Positions 45,873 to 54,558 of a stretch of DNA of 64,000 nucleotides are shown here, piece after piece (the stretch's first letter is position 1; every line of letters starts with the position of its first letter). The translations under genes were made by a program, and so were the position numbers. Source of the stretch: Streptomyces sp. WMMC500 (GTDB lineage: Bacteria; Actinomycetota; Actinomycetes; Streptomycetales; Streptomycetaceae); assembly GCF_027497195.1 (NCBI RefSeq), contig NZ_CP114905.1:6459001-6523000 (forward strand), given 5' to 3'. A model generated the notes under the pieces. It was not told the origin of the DNA, made no database searches, and was given only the letters and a program-made list of their open reading frames with translations.

Positions 45873-48800
45873 ATGCTCGAACCGATTGAGCCTTCGGAAG
45901 CGCAGTCGCCTTCCGCGGGCAGCACCGGCGATGCCGAAGCCGCCGTTGGCGGACCACTCGACACCCCCAGTGACCGCCTGCCCTTCCGCCGCCGGTACCC
46001 GGCGGCGGCGGAGCCGGCGGCGGAGGTGTCACCGAGTACGTCCGCGCCGTGGGGCGCGGACGCGATGCAGAGAGAGACGGAGCCGGCCGCCGGGGACCCG
46101 GGGTCGGCGCTGACGTATGAGCCCGCCGCTCCGACGGCGGGCGGGACGGGCGCGGCGGAGCCGGTCGCGGGCCTCACCGGGGAGGTGCCCGCCGCGGCGG
46201 GCGGCCTCGGCGCACCCGCGCCTGCCGGCGGCGCGCCGGACGTGCCCGCGCCCGCGGAGCCGGTCGTAGCCGCGGCGGAGGCCGCCGGGCCGCCCGCGGC
46301 CGTAGCCGCGGAGGACACCGCCGGTGCGGCGTCGGCGGAGCCGGGTTCCGGTGCCGCGGTCGCCCCGCCGGCGAGGCGGTCGCGGCGGCGCGTCGTACGC
46401 GACGCCGGTACACCGGAGGCCACTACGCCGGACACCGCCCCGGACACCGCCGTGCCGGACACCGCGACCTCGGAGACCACCACCCCGGACACCGCCGCGG
46501 AGCCGCCCATCGAGCGGCCCGAGCCCGCGACCTCCGGGCACGCGGCACCCGCGGCCGGCCCGGACCGGCCCGCCGCGGAGCCGTCCGCCGGGGCCGCGCC
46601 GCCGCGGAGGCGGCGGGTCGTACGGGACGCGGGTACGCCGCGGCCGACGGCCGCCGCCGATCCCGGTCCCGTGGCGCAGCCCGCCGCGGCCGGACGCGCC
46701 GCCACCACAGACCACAACGACAGCACCAACGAGGGAGCCCAGACCGTGGCCGACAACGAAACAGAGGCCGACGGCGCAGATGCTTCCGCCGAGTCCGGCC
46801 CGCGCCGCAGGCGCCGCCGGGTGACCCGCACGGCGGGCACCCCGACCACCGGCACCGAGCAGGCGCCGCAGCAGACGGCGGCGGAGCCGGCCGCCGAGAC
46901 CGCCACCGGCGCCAAGCAGGCGGCGGCACCGGAGCCGGCCGCCGAGACCGGCCCTGTCGCCGAGGAGCGGCCGGAGCCGGACGCCGACGCCGCCCCGAAG
47001 GGGCGCAAGCGCCGCCGTGTCGTACGCGACGCAGGTACCCCGGAGGCTGCGGAGCAGGCCGCATCGGCCGAGGCCCCGGCGCCCGCCGGGGAGCCGGGGC
47101 CCGCCGAGGCCCCGGCCGCCGGCGAGGAGCCGGCGCCGCGCACCCGCCGCGTACGCCGCCGCAAGACCGACGCTGAGGCCGCCGACGCGGCGGAGAGCGC
47201 GGCCGACGCCGCGCCGGGCGACGGGACCACCGCCGCGTCCGCCCCCGGCGAGGACGCCGCCGAGCCCGCCGCGGGCACCCGGCGCCGCAGGTCGCGCCGG
47301 GTCACGGCACCCGCGGGCGAGCCCACCCACGTCGAGCCCGCCGCCGAAGCCCCGGCGACCGCCGAAGCCGCCGAGTCCGCTCCGGCCACGGCCACGGCCG
47401 CCGCCACCGAGGCCGAGCCGGCCGCCGGCACCGGGCGCCGCCGCACCCGCCGCGTGACCGCCCCGGCGGGCGAGCCCGCCGCCGGTGCCGCGGGCGCCGG
47501 TGAGCAGGCCGACGAGCCCGCCGCCGAGTCCGAGCCCGGCACCGCGGCCCGCCGCCGTACGCGCCGTGCCGCCGCCTCCGCGGGCGAGCCCGCCACCGGC
47601 GACCAGGCCGCCGCCGCGTCGGCCGACGCCGGAGCCGAGCCCGGCACCGCCCCCCGCCGCCGTACCCGCCGTGCCGCCGCGTCCGCCCCCGAGCCGGCCG
47701 TGGAGGACGCCACCACGCAGTTCTCCGACCCCGTGGCCGAGCAGGCCGCGCCCGGCTACGGCGCCGCGCCGCTCGCGCTCTTCCAGGCGCCGGTGTTCAC
47801 CGAGCCCGCGTTCCAGACGCCGCAGCGCGCCGCCGCCGAGGCGGCGGTGGGGCCGGAGGAGGACGAGGCGGCCGACGAGCTCGAGGACGCCGACGAGACC
47901 GGGGCACCGGCGCAGGCGGGCGCCGAGAGCCACGGCGAGGCCGCCGCGGACGGTGGCGCGGAGGACCACGAGGAGCAGGAAGACCACGACGACGGCGAGG
48001 ACCGCGGCCGTCGCCGGCGCCGCCGCGGCGGCCGGCGGAGGCGGCGCGGCGAGGGTGCCGAGGACGGTGACCGCGGCCCCGAGGACGCCGAGTCCGCCGA
48101 GTCCGCCGAGGACGCCGCCGCGGGCGGCGACGGTGCGGACGCCGAGGACACCGACCGCGGCAGGGGCGGCTCGGCCGCCAGCAGCACCAGCAGCCGCCGG
48201 CGCCGCCGCCGGCGTCGCCGTACCGAGGGCGCGGACGGCCCCGACGGGTCCCCGGACGACCCGGAGCGCACCGTCGTCAAGGTCCGCGAGCCCCGCGCCA
48301 AGGCCGAGCCGAGCGACGAGGTGCAGTCCATCAAGGGCTCCACCCGGCTGGAGGCGAAGAAGCAGCGCCGCCGCGAGGGCCGCGAGCAGGGCCGGCGGCG
48401 GGTGCCGATCATCACCGAGGCCGAGTTCCTGGCCCGCCGCGAGGCGGTGGAGCGCGTGATGGTCGTGCGCCAGCAGGGCGACCGTACGCAGATCGGCGTG
48501 CTGGAGGACAACGTCCTCGTCGAGCACTACGTCAACAAGGAGCAGTCGGCGTCGTACGTCGGCAACGTCTACCTCGGCAAGGTGCAGAACGTCCTGCCCT
48601 CCATGGAGGCCGCGTTCGTCGACATCGGCAAGGGCCGCAACGCCGTCCTGTACGCCGGCGAGGTCAACTTCGAGGCCCTCGGCCTCGGCCACAGCCCCCG
48701 CCGCATCGAGCACGCGCTGAAGTCCGGCCAGTCCGTCCTGGTCCAGGTCACGAAGGACCCCATCGGCCACAAGGGTGCCCGTCTGACCAGCCAGGTCTCG

Positions 48801-50351
48801 CTGCCCGGGCGCTACCTGGTGTACGTGCCCGAGGGCTCGATGACCGGCATCAGCCGCAAGCTGCCCGACACCGAGCGGGCCCGGCTGAAGACGATCCTCA
48901 AGAAGATCGTCCCCGAGGACGCCGGCGTCATCGTCCGTACGGCCGCCGAGGGCGCCAGCGAGGACGAGCTGCGCCGGGACGTGGAGCGGCTGCAGAAGCA
49001 GTGGGAGGACATCCGCAAGAAGGCGAAGGGCGGCAACGCGCCGACCCTGCTGTACGGCGAGCCGGACATGACCGTCCGCGTGGTCCGCGACATCTTCAAC
49101 GAGGACTTCTCGAAGGTCATCGTCAGCGGCACGAAGGCGTGGGACACCATCCACGGCTACGTCTCGCACGTGGCCCCGGACCTCGTCGAGCGGCTGTCGA
49201 AGTGGTCGTCGGAGGTGGACGTCTTCGCCACGTACCGGATCGACGAGCAACTGATGAAGGCGCTGGACCGCAAGGTGTGGCTGCCGTCCGGCGGCTCGCT
49301 GGTGATCGACAGGACCGAGGCGATGGTCGTGGTCGACGTCAACACCGGCAAGTTCACCGGGCAGGGCGGCAACCTGGAGGAGACGGTCACCAGGAACAAC
49401 CTGGAGGCGGCCGAGGAGATCGTGCGGCAGCTCAGGCTGCGGGACCTCGGCGGCATCATCGTGATCGACTTCATCGACATGGTGCTGGAGTCCAACCGGG
49501 ACCTGGTGCTGCGCCGGCTGCTGGAGTGCCTGGGCCGCGACCGTACGAAGCACCAGGTCGCGGAGGTGACGTCGCTGGGCCTGGTGCAGATGACCCGCAA
49601 GCGGGTCGGGCAGGGCCTGCTGGAGACGTTCTCCGAGGCGTGCGCGCACTGCAACGGGCGCGGCGTGATCGTGCACATGGACCAGCCCGCGGCGGCCGGG
49701 TCCGGCGGCGGCAAGCGGAAGAAGAAGGGCAAGGAAGGCAAGGAAGGCAAGGAGGGCAGGGAGGCGAAGGACGCCGGGGACGTCCAGGCCGGCGGCGAGG
49801 CGAAGGCGGTCGAGGCCGTGCCCGCGGAGGTCGCGGGCGTCGCGCCCGTCGAGGCGGAGCCGGCGGCGGCCGGCGAGCCCGCGGAGCCGGCGCGGCCGGC
49901 CCGTACGCGCCGGCGGGTGACGCGCAAGGCGATGTCGCCGGGCGGCCCGCCGCAGGCGGCGGAGCCGGCGGCCGGGGAGCCTGCCGGCACCGACGCGGCG
50001 GCGGCGGAGCCGGCGGCGGAGGCCGCGGCGGCGTCCGTGGCGGCCGTGGAGACCGTCCGGGCCCCGGAGCCGGCCGCCGTGGAGGCGGACGTCCCGGAGC
50101 AGCCCCGGGCCCGTAAGAAGACCGCCGCCAAGCGCGCCTCCGCCAAGAAGGCCACGGCGAAGAAGGCCGCGGCCAAGAAGACGGCGAAGAGCACGGCGAA
50201 GACCACCGCGAAGAAGGCCGCGACCAAGTCCGCCGCGACCAGGACGGCGACCAAGGCCACGGCCAAGAAGTCGGCCAAGAAGTCGGTCAAGAAGACCGCC
50301 GCGGCCGAGCAGGGCTCCCCGCCCTCGGTCTCCGTCACCACGGAGGACTGA
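45873..50351 (+). CDS. rne: Ribonuclease E/G with very long disordered arms
   Basis: This 1492-residue enzyme makes the rate-limiting cuts in mRNA decay and RNA maturation. The catalytic core begins with an S1-like part near residue 850 (MVVRQQGDRTQIGVLEDN). It has the DNase-I-like motif with metal-binding Asp in VVVDVNTGKFTG near residue 1152 and in GGIIVIDFIDM near 1197. The zinc-link CAHCNGRG is near 1258. The ~850-residue N-terminal arm is Ala/Pro/Glu-rich with repeated Arg-rich units (RRRVVRDAGTPE-type and RRTRRVTAPAGEP-type). The C-terminal arm ends in a Lys/Ala-rich histone-like tail (KKATAKKAAAKKTAK). I chose ATG 45873, giving the MLEPIEPSE start; ATG 45708 is alternative. A terminator follows. 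Confidence 0.92.
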   Translation: MLEPIEPSEAQSPSAGSTGDAEAAVGGPLDTPSDRLPFRRRYPAAAEPAAEVSPSTSAPWGADAMQRETEPAAGDPGSALTYEPAAPTAGGTGAAEPVAGLTGEVPAAAGGLGAPAPAGGAPDVPAPAEPVVAAAEAAGPPAAVAAEDTAGAASAEPGSGAAVAPPARRSRRRVVRDAGTPEATTPDTAPDTAVPDTATSETTTPDTAAEPPIERPEPATSGHAAPAAGPDRPAAEPSAGAAPPRRRRVVRDAGTPRPTAAADPGPVAQPAAAGRAATTDHNDSTNEGAQTVADNETEADGADASAESGPRRRRRRVTRTAGTPTTGTEQAPQQTAAEPAAETATGAKQAAAPEPAAETGPVAEERPEPDADAAPKGRKRRRVVRDAGTPEAAEQAASAEAPAPAGEPGPAEAPAAGEEPAPRTRRVRRRKTDAEAADAAESAADAAPGDGTTAASAPGEDAAEPAAGTRRRRSRRVTAPAGEPTHVEPAAEAPATAEAAESAPATATAAATEAEPAAGTGRRRTRRVTAPAGEPAAGAAGAGEQADEPAAESEPGTAARRRTRRAAASAGEPATGDQAAAASADAGAEPGTAPRRRTRRAAASAPEPAVEDATTQFSDPVAEQAAPGYGAAPLALFQAPVFTEPAFQTPQRAAAEAAVGPEEDEAADELEDADETGAPAQAGAESHGEAAADGGAEDHEEQEDHDDGEDRGRRRRRRGGRRRRRGEGAEDGDRGPEDAESAESAEDAAAGGDGADAEDTDRGRGGSAASSTSSRRRRRRRRRTEGADGPDGSPDDPERTVVKVREPRAKAEPSDEVQSIKGSTRLEAKKQRRREGREQGRRRVPIITEAEFLARREAVERVMVVRQQGDRTQIGVLEDNVLVEHYVNKEQSASYVGNVYLGKVQNVLPSMEAAFVDIGKGRNAVLYAGEVNFEALGLGHSPRRIEHALKSGQSVLVQVTKDPIGHKGARLTSQVSLPGRYLVYVPEGSMTGISRKLPDTERARLKTILKKIVPEDAGVIVRTAAEGASEDELRRDVERLQKQWEDIRKKAKGGNAPTLLYGEPDMTVRVVRDIFNEDFSKVIVSGTKAWDTIHGYVSHVAPDLVERLSKWSSEVDVFATYRIDEQLMKALDRKVWLPSGGSLVIDRTEAMVVVDVNTGKFTGQGGNLEETVTRNNLEAAEEIVRQLRLRDLGGIIVIDFIDMVLESNRDLVLRRLLECLGRDRTKHQVAEVTSLGLVQMTRKRVGQGLLETFSEACAHCNGRGVIVHMDQPAAAGSGGGKRKKKGKEGKEGKEGREAKDAGDVQAGGEAKAVEAVPAEVAGVAPVEAEPAAAGEPAEPARPARTRRRVTRKAMSPGGPPQAAEPAAGEPAGTDAAAAEPAAEAAAASVAAVETVRAPEPAAVEADVPEQPRARKKTAAKRASAKKATAKKAAAKKTAKSTAKTTAKKAATKSAATRTATKATAKKSAKKSVKKTAAAEQGSPPSVSVTTED

Positions 50352-50374
50352 CGCCCCGGGTCGATCCCGCCGTC

Positions 50375-50417
50375 ACGCCCCCTCGCCCCGCCGGTCCGCC
50401 GGCGGGGCGAGGGGCGT
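50375..50417 (+). terminator. Strong terminator of rne
   Basis: Near-perfect stem of about 19 bp (one bulged C), starting ACGCCCC, with a 4-base loop, 24 bases after the stop. Confidence 0.8.
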
Positions 50418-50439
50418 TATGCCTCACTTGTCGGTGCGC

Positions 50440-50468
50440 TTGACATCGGTTCGTACGCCGGTTTGGAT
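50440..50468 (+). promoter_or_regulatory. Candidate promoter of the phospholipase D-like gene
   Basis: TTGACA (50440-50445) with a 17-base spacer to TTGGAT (50463-50468). The -35 box is consensus; the -10 is weak. Confidence 0.5.
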
Positions 50469-50555
50469 ACAGCGCACTCGAACGCGCGGGCGCCCCCATC
50501 GCACGGCAGTCGAGGCAGCAACCGCCGGCCGTGCACCCAGGGGGTCGTTTCCGCC

Positions 50556-51905
50556 ATGTCCGTGTTCAAGCCCACCGGACGCCATCGTGCCGTCGCCCCG
50601 CGCAAGGGCGCGCGCCGGGCGATAGCGCTGGCCACCGTGCTGTCCGCCTCCGCCGCCCACGCCGTGAGCAGCGCGGGCGGCGCGGCGGCGGAGCCGCGGG
50701 TGTGGATCGAGGGGCCGATCTTCAACGACCCGCTGGGCACCGTGGACGAGCAGCACGCGATCCGCACCCGGCTGATCGAGCTGACCGACGCGGCGGTCCC
50801 CGGCTCGACGATCAAGGTGGCGGTCTACCACATCTGGGAGCAGCCGATCGTCGACGCGCTCGTACGCGCCCGCGACCGCGGCGTCCACGTGCAGGTGCTG
50901 CTGGACGAGACCAGCCGCAGCGACCGGCCGGACAACACCATGTACGCGAGCCTGCGGGCGGCGCTCGGCACCAGCACGGCGGCGCCGTCGTTCGTGAAGC
51001 TCTGCCCGGTCGACAAGTCCTGCCTCGGCGACCCGAAGTACGGGGTGTCGATCATGCACAACAAGTTCTGGCTCTTCTCGGAGGTCGAGGGCGCCCGGAA
51101 CGTCGTCGTCCAGACGACCTCCAACTCCACCCCTTCGGCACACACGAAGTTCTTCAACGACGCGCTGCTGCTGCCGGACAACCCGGCGATGTACGGGGCG
51201 TACTCCGAGTACTTCCGCGACATGCTCGGCGCCGGCTGGCAGAGCTGGCGCTACCGCGCGGTGACCGCGAACAACGGCCTCTACAAGGCGTACTTCTTCC
51301 CGCGCGCCGGCACCACCAACAGCACCGACACCATCCACGCCGTCCTCGACAACGTGCGCTGCACGTACAAGGACGCCGCGGGGGTGACGCAGCGGACCCT
51401 GGTCCGGGTCGCGATCTTCAAGATCACCCGGAAGGCGATCGCCGACAAGCTCGTCGCGCTGAAGAAGGCGGGCTGCGGCGTCAGCCTCGTCTACGCCGAG
51501 TCCGACAGCGCGCGGAGCCAGGGCGGCACCCCCGGCACCTGGGAGGTGCTGCACGCCTCGGGCGGTCCCTCGCTGCGCTGCTACAACGACGACCGGGACC
51601 CGCAGAACCCGGGGCAGAAGCTGACCACGCCGTACATCGTGCACAACAAGTACGTGCTGATCGACGGCATGTACGCCGGTGCCCGGGACAAGCTGGTCTT
51701 CACCGGCTCGCAGAACTTCACCGGTCCCGCGCTGCGCGAGAACGACGAGGCCGTCGTCAAGGTCGACAGCGACCCCGTGCACGACACGTACCTCGGGCAC
51801 TACACGTCGGTGCGGAACGTGGCGTGGCCCGGGACGGCGGACAGGACGAACCTGTGCCAGGGAGTGAAGCCGCTGCCCCAGGACGGCGAGCGACCGCTCC
51901 GATAG
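50556..51905 (+). CDS. Secreted phospholipase D-like protein
   Basis: This 449-residue protein has a signal peptide with an Arg-rich start and Ala-rich core (RRAIALATVLSASAAHAV). It has two PLD-type half-domains. The second carries the full HxKxxxxD motif, HNKYVLID, near residue 366. The first, HNKFWLFS near residue 168, has Ser in place of the Asp. Companion phrases are STIKVAVYHIW and VVVQTTSN in the first half, and KLVFTGSQNFTG in the second. PLD family enzymes split phosphodiester bonds in lipids or nucleic acids; the substrate is unknown. ATG 50556 is used. It stands alone between rne and rplU. Confidence 0.8.
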   Translation: MSVFKPTGRHRAVAPRKGARRAIALATVLSASAAHAVSSAGGAAAEPRVWIEGPIFNDPLGTVDEQHAIRTRLIELTDAAVPGSTIKVAVYHIWEQPIVDALVRARDRGVHVQVLLDETSRSDRPDNTMYASLRAALGTSTAAPSFVKLCPVDKSCLGDPKYGVSIMHNKFWLFSEVEGARNVVVQTTSNSTPSAHTKFFNDALLLPDNPAMYGAYSEYFRDMLGAGWQSWRYRAVTANNGLYKAYFFPRAGTTNSTDTIHAVLDNVRCTYKDAAGVTQRTLVRVAIFKITRKAIADKLVALKKAGCGVSLVYAESDSARSQGGTPGTWEVLHASGGPSLRCYNDDRDPQNPGQKLTTPYIVHNKYVLIDGMYAGARDKLVFTGSQNFTGPALRENDEAVVKVDSDPVHDTYLGHYTSVRNVAWPGTADRTNLCQGVKPLPQDGERPLR

Positions 51906-51911
51906 ACCGGT

Positions 51912-51941
51912 TTGACCAGGCGGTCAAGGGGCCCGTAACCT
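51912..51941 (+). promoter_or_regulatory. Promoter of the rplU-rpmA operon
   Basis: TTGACC (51912-51917), an 18-base spacer, and TAACCT (51936-51941). The transcript would have a leader of about 150 bases before rplU. Confidence 0.65.
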
Positions 51942-52098
51942 TGAACGTCGGCGTGTCTGCGTGGCACGCCAGGCTCCTGAGCAACTCCCTCCCGAAACCT
52001 CCTCGTGAGCAGCGGGAGAGGCCGCTCGTCCCATGTCCCCCACCCGGGCGGCTGGCATCAGGGGTCTCCGTCGCGACTGAGAAAGAGAGCTGAAGCGC

Positions 52099-52422
52099 GT
52101 GTACGCGATCGTGCGCACCGGCGGCCGCCAGCAGAAGGTTTCTGTGGGCGACGTCATCGAGGTAGACCGGATGTCCAGCAAGAGCGTCGGCGACAGCGTC
52201 GAGCTCTCCACCCTTCTCGTCGTCGACGGCGAGACCGTGACCAGTGACCCCTGGGTCCTGGGCGGTGTGAAGGTCCAGGCCGAGGTCGTGGACCACCACA
52301 AGGGCGACAAGATCGACATCCTGAAGTACAAGAACAAGACCGGTTACCGCAAGCGGATCGGTCACCGCCAGTTGCACACCGCGCTGAAGATCACCGAGAT
52401 CCCGGCGCCGGCCGCGAAGTAA
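52099..52422 (+). CDS. rplU: 50S ribosomal protein L21
   Basis: This 107-residue protein opens [19 protein letters not shown], the L21 signature. The mid-region has [15 protein letters not shown] and the end [20 protein letters not shown]21 binds 23S rRNA. GTG start at 52099 follows GAGAGC. It is cotranscribed with rpmA after 14 bases, and obgE follows. Confidence 0.95.
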   Translation: MYAIVRTGGRQQKVSVGDVIEVDRMSSKSVGDSVELSTLLVVDGETVTSDPWVLGGVKVQAEVVDHHKGDKIDILKYKNKTGYRKRIGHRQLHTALKITEIPAPAAK

Positions 52423-52436
52423 GGGACTGAGGAGAG

Positions 52437-52694
52437 ATGGCACACAAGAAGGGCGCATCGTCCACCCGGAACGGTCGCGACTCCAACGCCCAGCGGCTCG
52501 GCGTCAAGCGCTTCGGCGGTCAGGTCGTCGGCGCCGGTGAGATCATCATCCGGCAGCGCGGCACCAAGTTCCACCCGGGCACGGGCGTGGGCCGCGGCGG
52601 CGACGACACGCTGTTCGCGCTGATCCCCGGCTCGGTCCAGTTCGGCACCAGCCGCGGCCGCAAGGTCGTGAACATCGTCCCGGCCGCCGGCTGA
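52437..52694 (+). CDS. rpmA: 50S ribosomal protein L27
   Basis: This 85-residue L27 starts [21 protein letters not shown], the conserved N-terminus reaching the peptidyl-transferase centre, and has [13 protein letters not shown] further on. No N-terminal cleavage extension of the Firmicutes kind is present. ATG 52437 follows GAGGAG. Confidence 0.96.
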   Translation: MAHKKGASSTRNGRDSNAQRLGVKRFGGQVVGAGEIIIRQRGTKFHPGTGVGRGGDDTLFALIPGSVQFGTSRGRKVVNIVPAAG

Positions 52695-52723
52695 GCACCG
52701 GCTCCGGACACCACACACCTGAT

Positions 52724-52788
52724 CCGAGGGCGGTCCGCCGCTCCGCACGTGCCACGGACGACGTGCGGGGAAGCCGGGCCGCCCTCGG
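52724..52788 (+). other. Nested hairpin between rpmA and obgE
   Basis: Outer stem CCGAGGGCGG (52724-52733) with CCGCCCTCGG (52779-52788); inner stem CCGCACGT (52743-52750) with ACGTGCGG (52761-52768). It may act as a (partial) terminator or processing site separating the ribosomal protein genes from obgE. Confidence 0.55.
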
Positions 52789-52815
52789 CGCGTTCTCCTC
52801 TCGCCGAGAAGGCGT

Positions 52816-52838
52816 CGTACGGACGAGCGTTCCGTACG
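52816..52838 (+). other. Second hairpin in the obgE leader
   Basis: CGTACGGA and TCCGTACG form an 8-bp stem with a 7-base loop, 66 bases before the obgE start. Confidence 0.4.
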
Positions 52839-52903
52839 GCTTCCCCCTCGGGAGAGGGGAACTCAGAACCACGACGCTCCTCACCGCCGGGAGGCACACC
52901 CTC

Positions 52904-54355
52904 ATGACCACCTTCGTGGACCGCGTCACCCTGCACGTGGCCGCGGGCAACGGGGGACACGGCTGCGCCTCCGTGCACCGCGAGAAGTTCCGGCCGCTCG
53001 GCGGCCCCGACGGCGGCAACGGCGGGCACGGCGGGGACGTCATCCTCACCGTCGACCAGAACGTCACCACACTGATCGACTACCACCACACCCCCCACCG
53101 CAAGGCCACCAACGGCAAGCCGGGCGAGGGCGGCGACCGCGCGGGCGCCAACGGCAAGGACCTCGTGCTGCCGGTGCCGGACGGGACGGTCGTCCTCACC
53201 CGGGACGGCGAGATCCTCGCCGACCTCGTCGGCCACGGCACCACCTTCGTCGCCGCCCAGGGCGGCCGCGGCGGCCTCGGCAACGCCGCGCTCGCCTCCC
53301 CGCGCCGCAAGGCCCCCGGCTTCGCGCTCCTCGGCGAGCCGGGCACCGCGCGGGACGTCGTGCTGGAGCTGAAGACCGTCGCCGACGTGGCGCTCGTCGG
53401 GTATCCGAGCGCCGGCAAGTCGTCCCTGATCAGCGTGCTGTCCGCAGCCAAGCCCAAGATCGCCGACTACCCCTTCACCACCCTCGTGCCGAACCTCGGC
53501 GTCGTCACCGCCGGCGCCGTGACGTACACGATCGCCGACGTCCCGGGCCTCATCGCCGGCGCCAGCGAGGGCCGCGGCCTGGGCCTGGAGTTCCTGCGGC
53601 ACGTCGAGCGCTGCTCGGTGCTCGTGCACGTGCTGGACACCGCGACCCTGGAGTCCGACCGCGACCCGGTCAGCGACCTCGACGTCATCGAGGAGGAACT
53701 GCGCGCGTACGGCGGCCTGGACGACCGGCCGCGCGTGGTCGTCCTCAACAAGATCGACATCCCGGACGGCCGGGACCTCGCCGAGATGGTGCGCCCCGAC
53801 CTCGAAGAGCGCGGCTTCACGGTCTACGAGGTCTCGGCGGTCGCGCGTACGGGCCTGAAGGAGCTGTCCTACGGGCTGGCCGGGATCGTCGGCGCGGCGC
53901 GCGCGGCGCGGCCGAAGCAGGAGTCGACGCGGATCGTCATCCGCCCGCAGGCCGTCGACGAGGCCGGCTTCACCGTCGCCCGCGAGGGCGGCGGCAGCGG
54001 GGACGGCGCCGACGTGTTCCGTATCACCGGCGAGAAGCCGGAGCGCTGGGTGCGCCAGACCGACTTCGGCAACGACGAGGCCGTCGGCTACCTCGGCGAC
54101 CGGCTGAACCGGCTGGGCGTGGAGGACCGGCTCCGCAGGGCGGGGGCGAAGCCCGGCGACGACGTCGTCATCGGCACGGGCGAGGACGCCGTCGTCTTCG
54201 ACTGGGAGCCCGCCATGGCCTCCGGCGCGGAGATGCTGGGCCGGCGCGGCGAGGACCACCGCTTCGACGCCCCGCGCCCGGCCGCGCAGCGCCGCCGGGA
54301 GCGGGAGGCGGAGCGGGCCGAGGAGGAGTACGAGGACTTCGACCCCTTCGCGTGA
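52904..54355 (+). CDS. obgE: Obg family GTPase
   Basis: This protein of 483 residues has a Gly-rich Obg fold ([25 protein letters not shown], through about residue 160), then the G domain with GYPSAGKSS near residue 166, [10 protein letters not shown] (G3) and NKID (G4). An OCT-like C-terminal domain ([25 protein letters not shown]) and a charged tail follow. Obg proteins act in late large-subunit assembly; in streptomycetes Obg affects onset of aerial growth. The start at ATG 52904 follows GGGAGG. Confidence 0.95.
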   Translation: MTTFVDRVTLHVAAGNGGHGCASVHREKFRPLGGPDGGNGGHGGDVILTVDQNVTTLIDYHHTPHRKATNGKPGEGGDRAGANGKDLVLPVPDGTVVLTRDGEILADLVGHGTTFVAAQGGRGGLGNAALASPRRKAPGFALLGEPGTARDVVLELKTVADVALVGYPSAGKSSLISVLSAAKPKIADYPFTTLVPNLGVVTAGAVTYTIADVPGLIAGASEGRGLGLEFLRHVERCSVLVHVLDTATLESDRDPVSDLDVIEEELRAYGGLDDRPRVVVLNKIDIPDGRDLAEMVRPDLEERGFTVYEVSAVARTGLKELSYGLAGIVGAARAARPKQESTRIVIRPQAVDEAGFTVAREGGGSGDGADVFRITGEKPERWVRQTDFGNDEAVGYLGDRLNRLGVEDRLRRAGAKPGDDVVIGTGEDAVVFDWEPAMASGAEMLGRRGEDHRFDAPRPAAQRRREREAERAEEEYEDFDPFA

Positions 54356-54417
54356 CCCGTACGGGCGCGCCCCACGTCTGCGGGCGCCACCCACGCTCAC
54401 GGGCGTGAGCCACGACG

Positions 54418-54460
54418 ACGGCGGCGGCCCGCGGGAGGTGCTCCCGCGGGCCGCCGCCGT
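54418..54460. terminator. Strong bidirectional terminator after obgE
   Basis: A 20-bp perfect stem (ACGGCGGCGGCCCG and complement) with a 3-base loop lies between convergent obgE and the TagB/F-like gene. Confidence 0.85.
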
Positions 54461-54558
54461 TCACGTCTCCAGGTCCGGTTCCGCCTCGGGGTCCAGGTCC
54501 GCCTCCGCCCTCGCGTCGGCGTCCTCGTCCGTCACCGGATCCGGGTCAGGGACGCGGC

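Noticed and set aside
46029..49676. 1215-residue antisense frame over rne
   Set aside because: It is the mirror of Ala/Arg/Pro-rich coding repeats; the forward strand has the catalytic RNase motifs.
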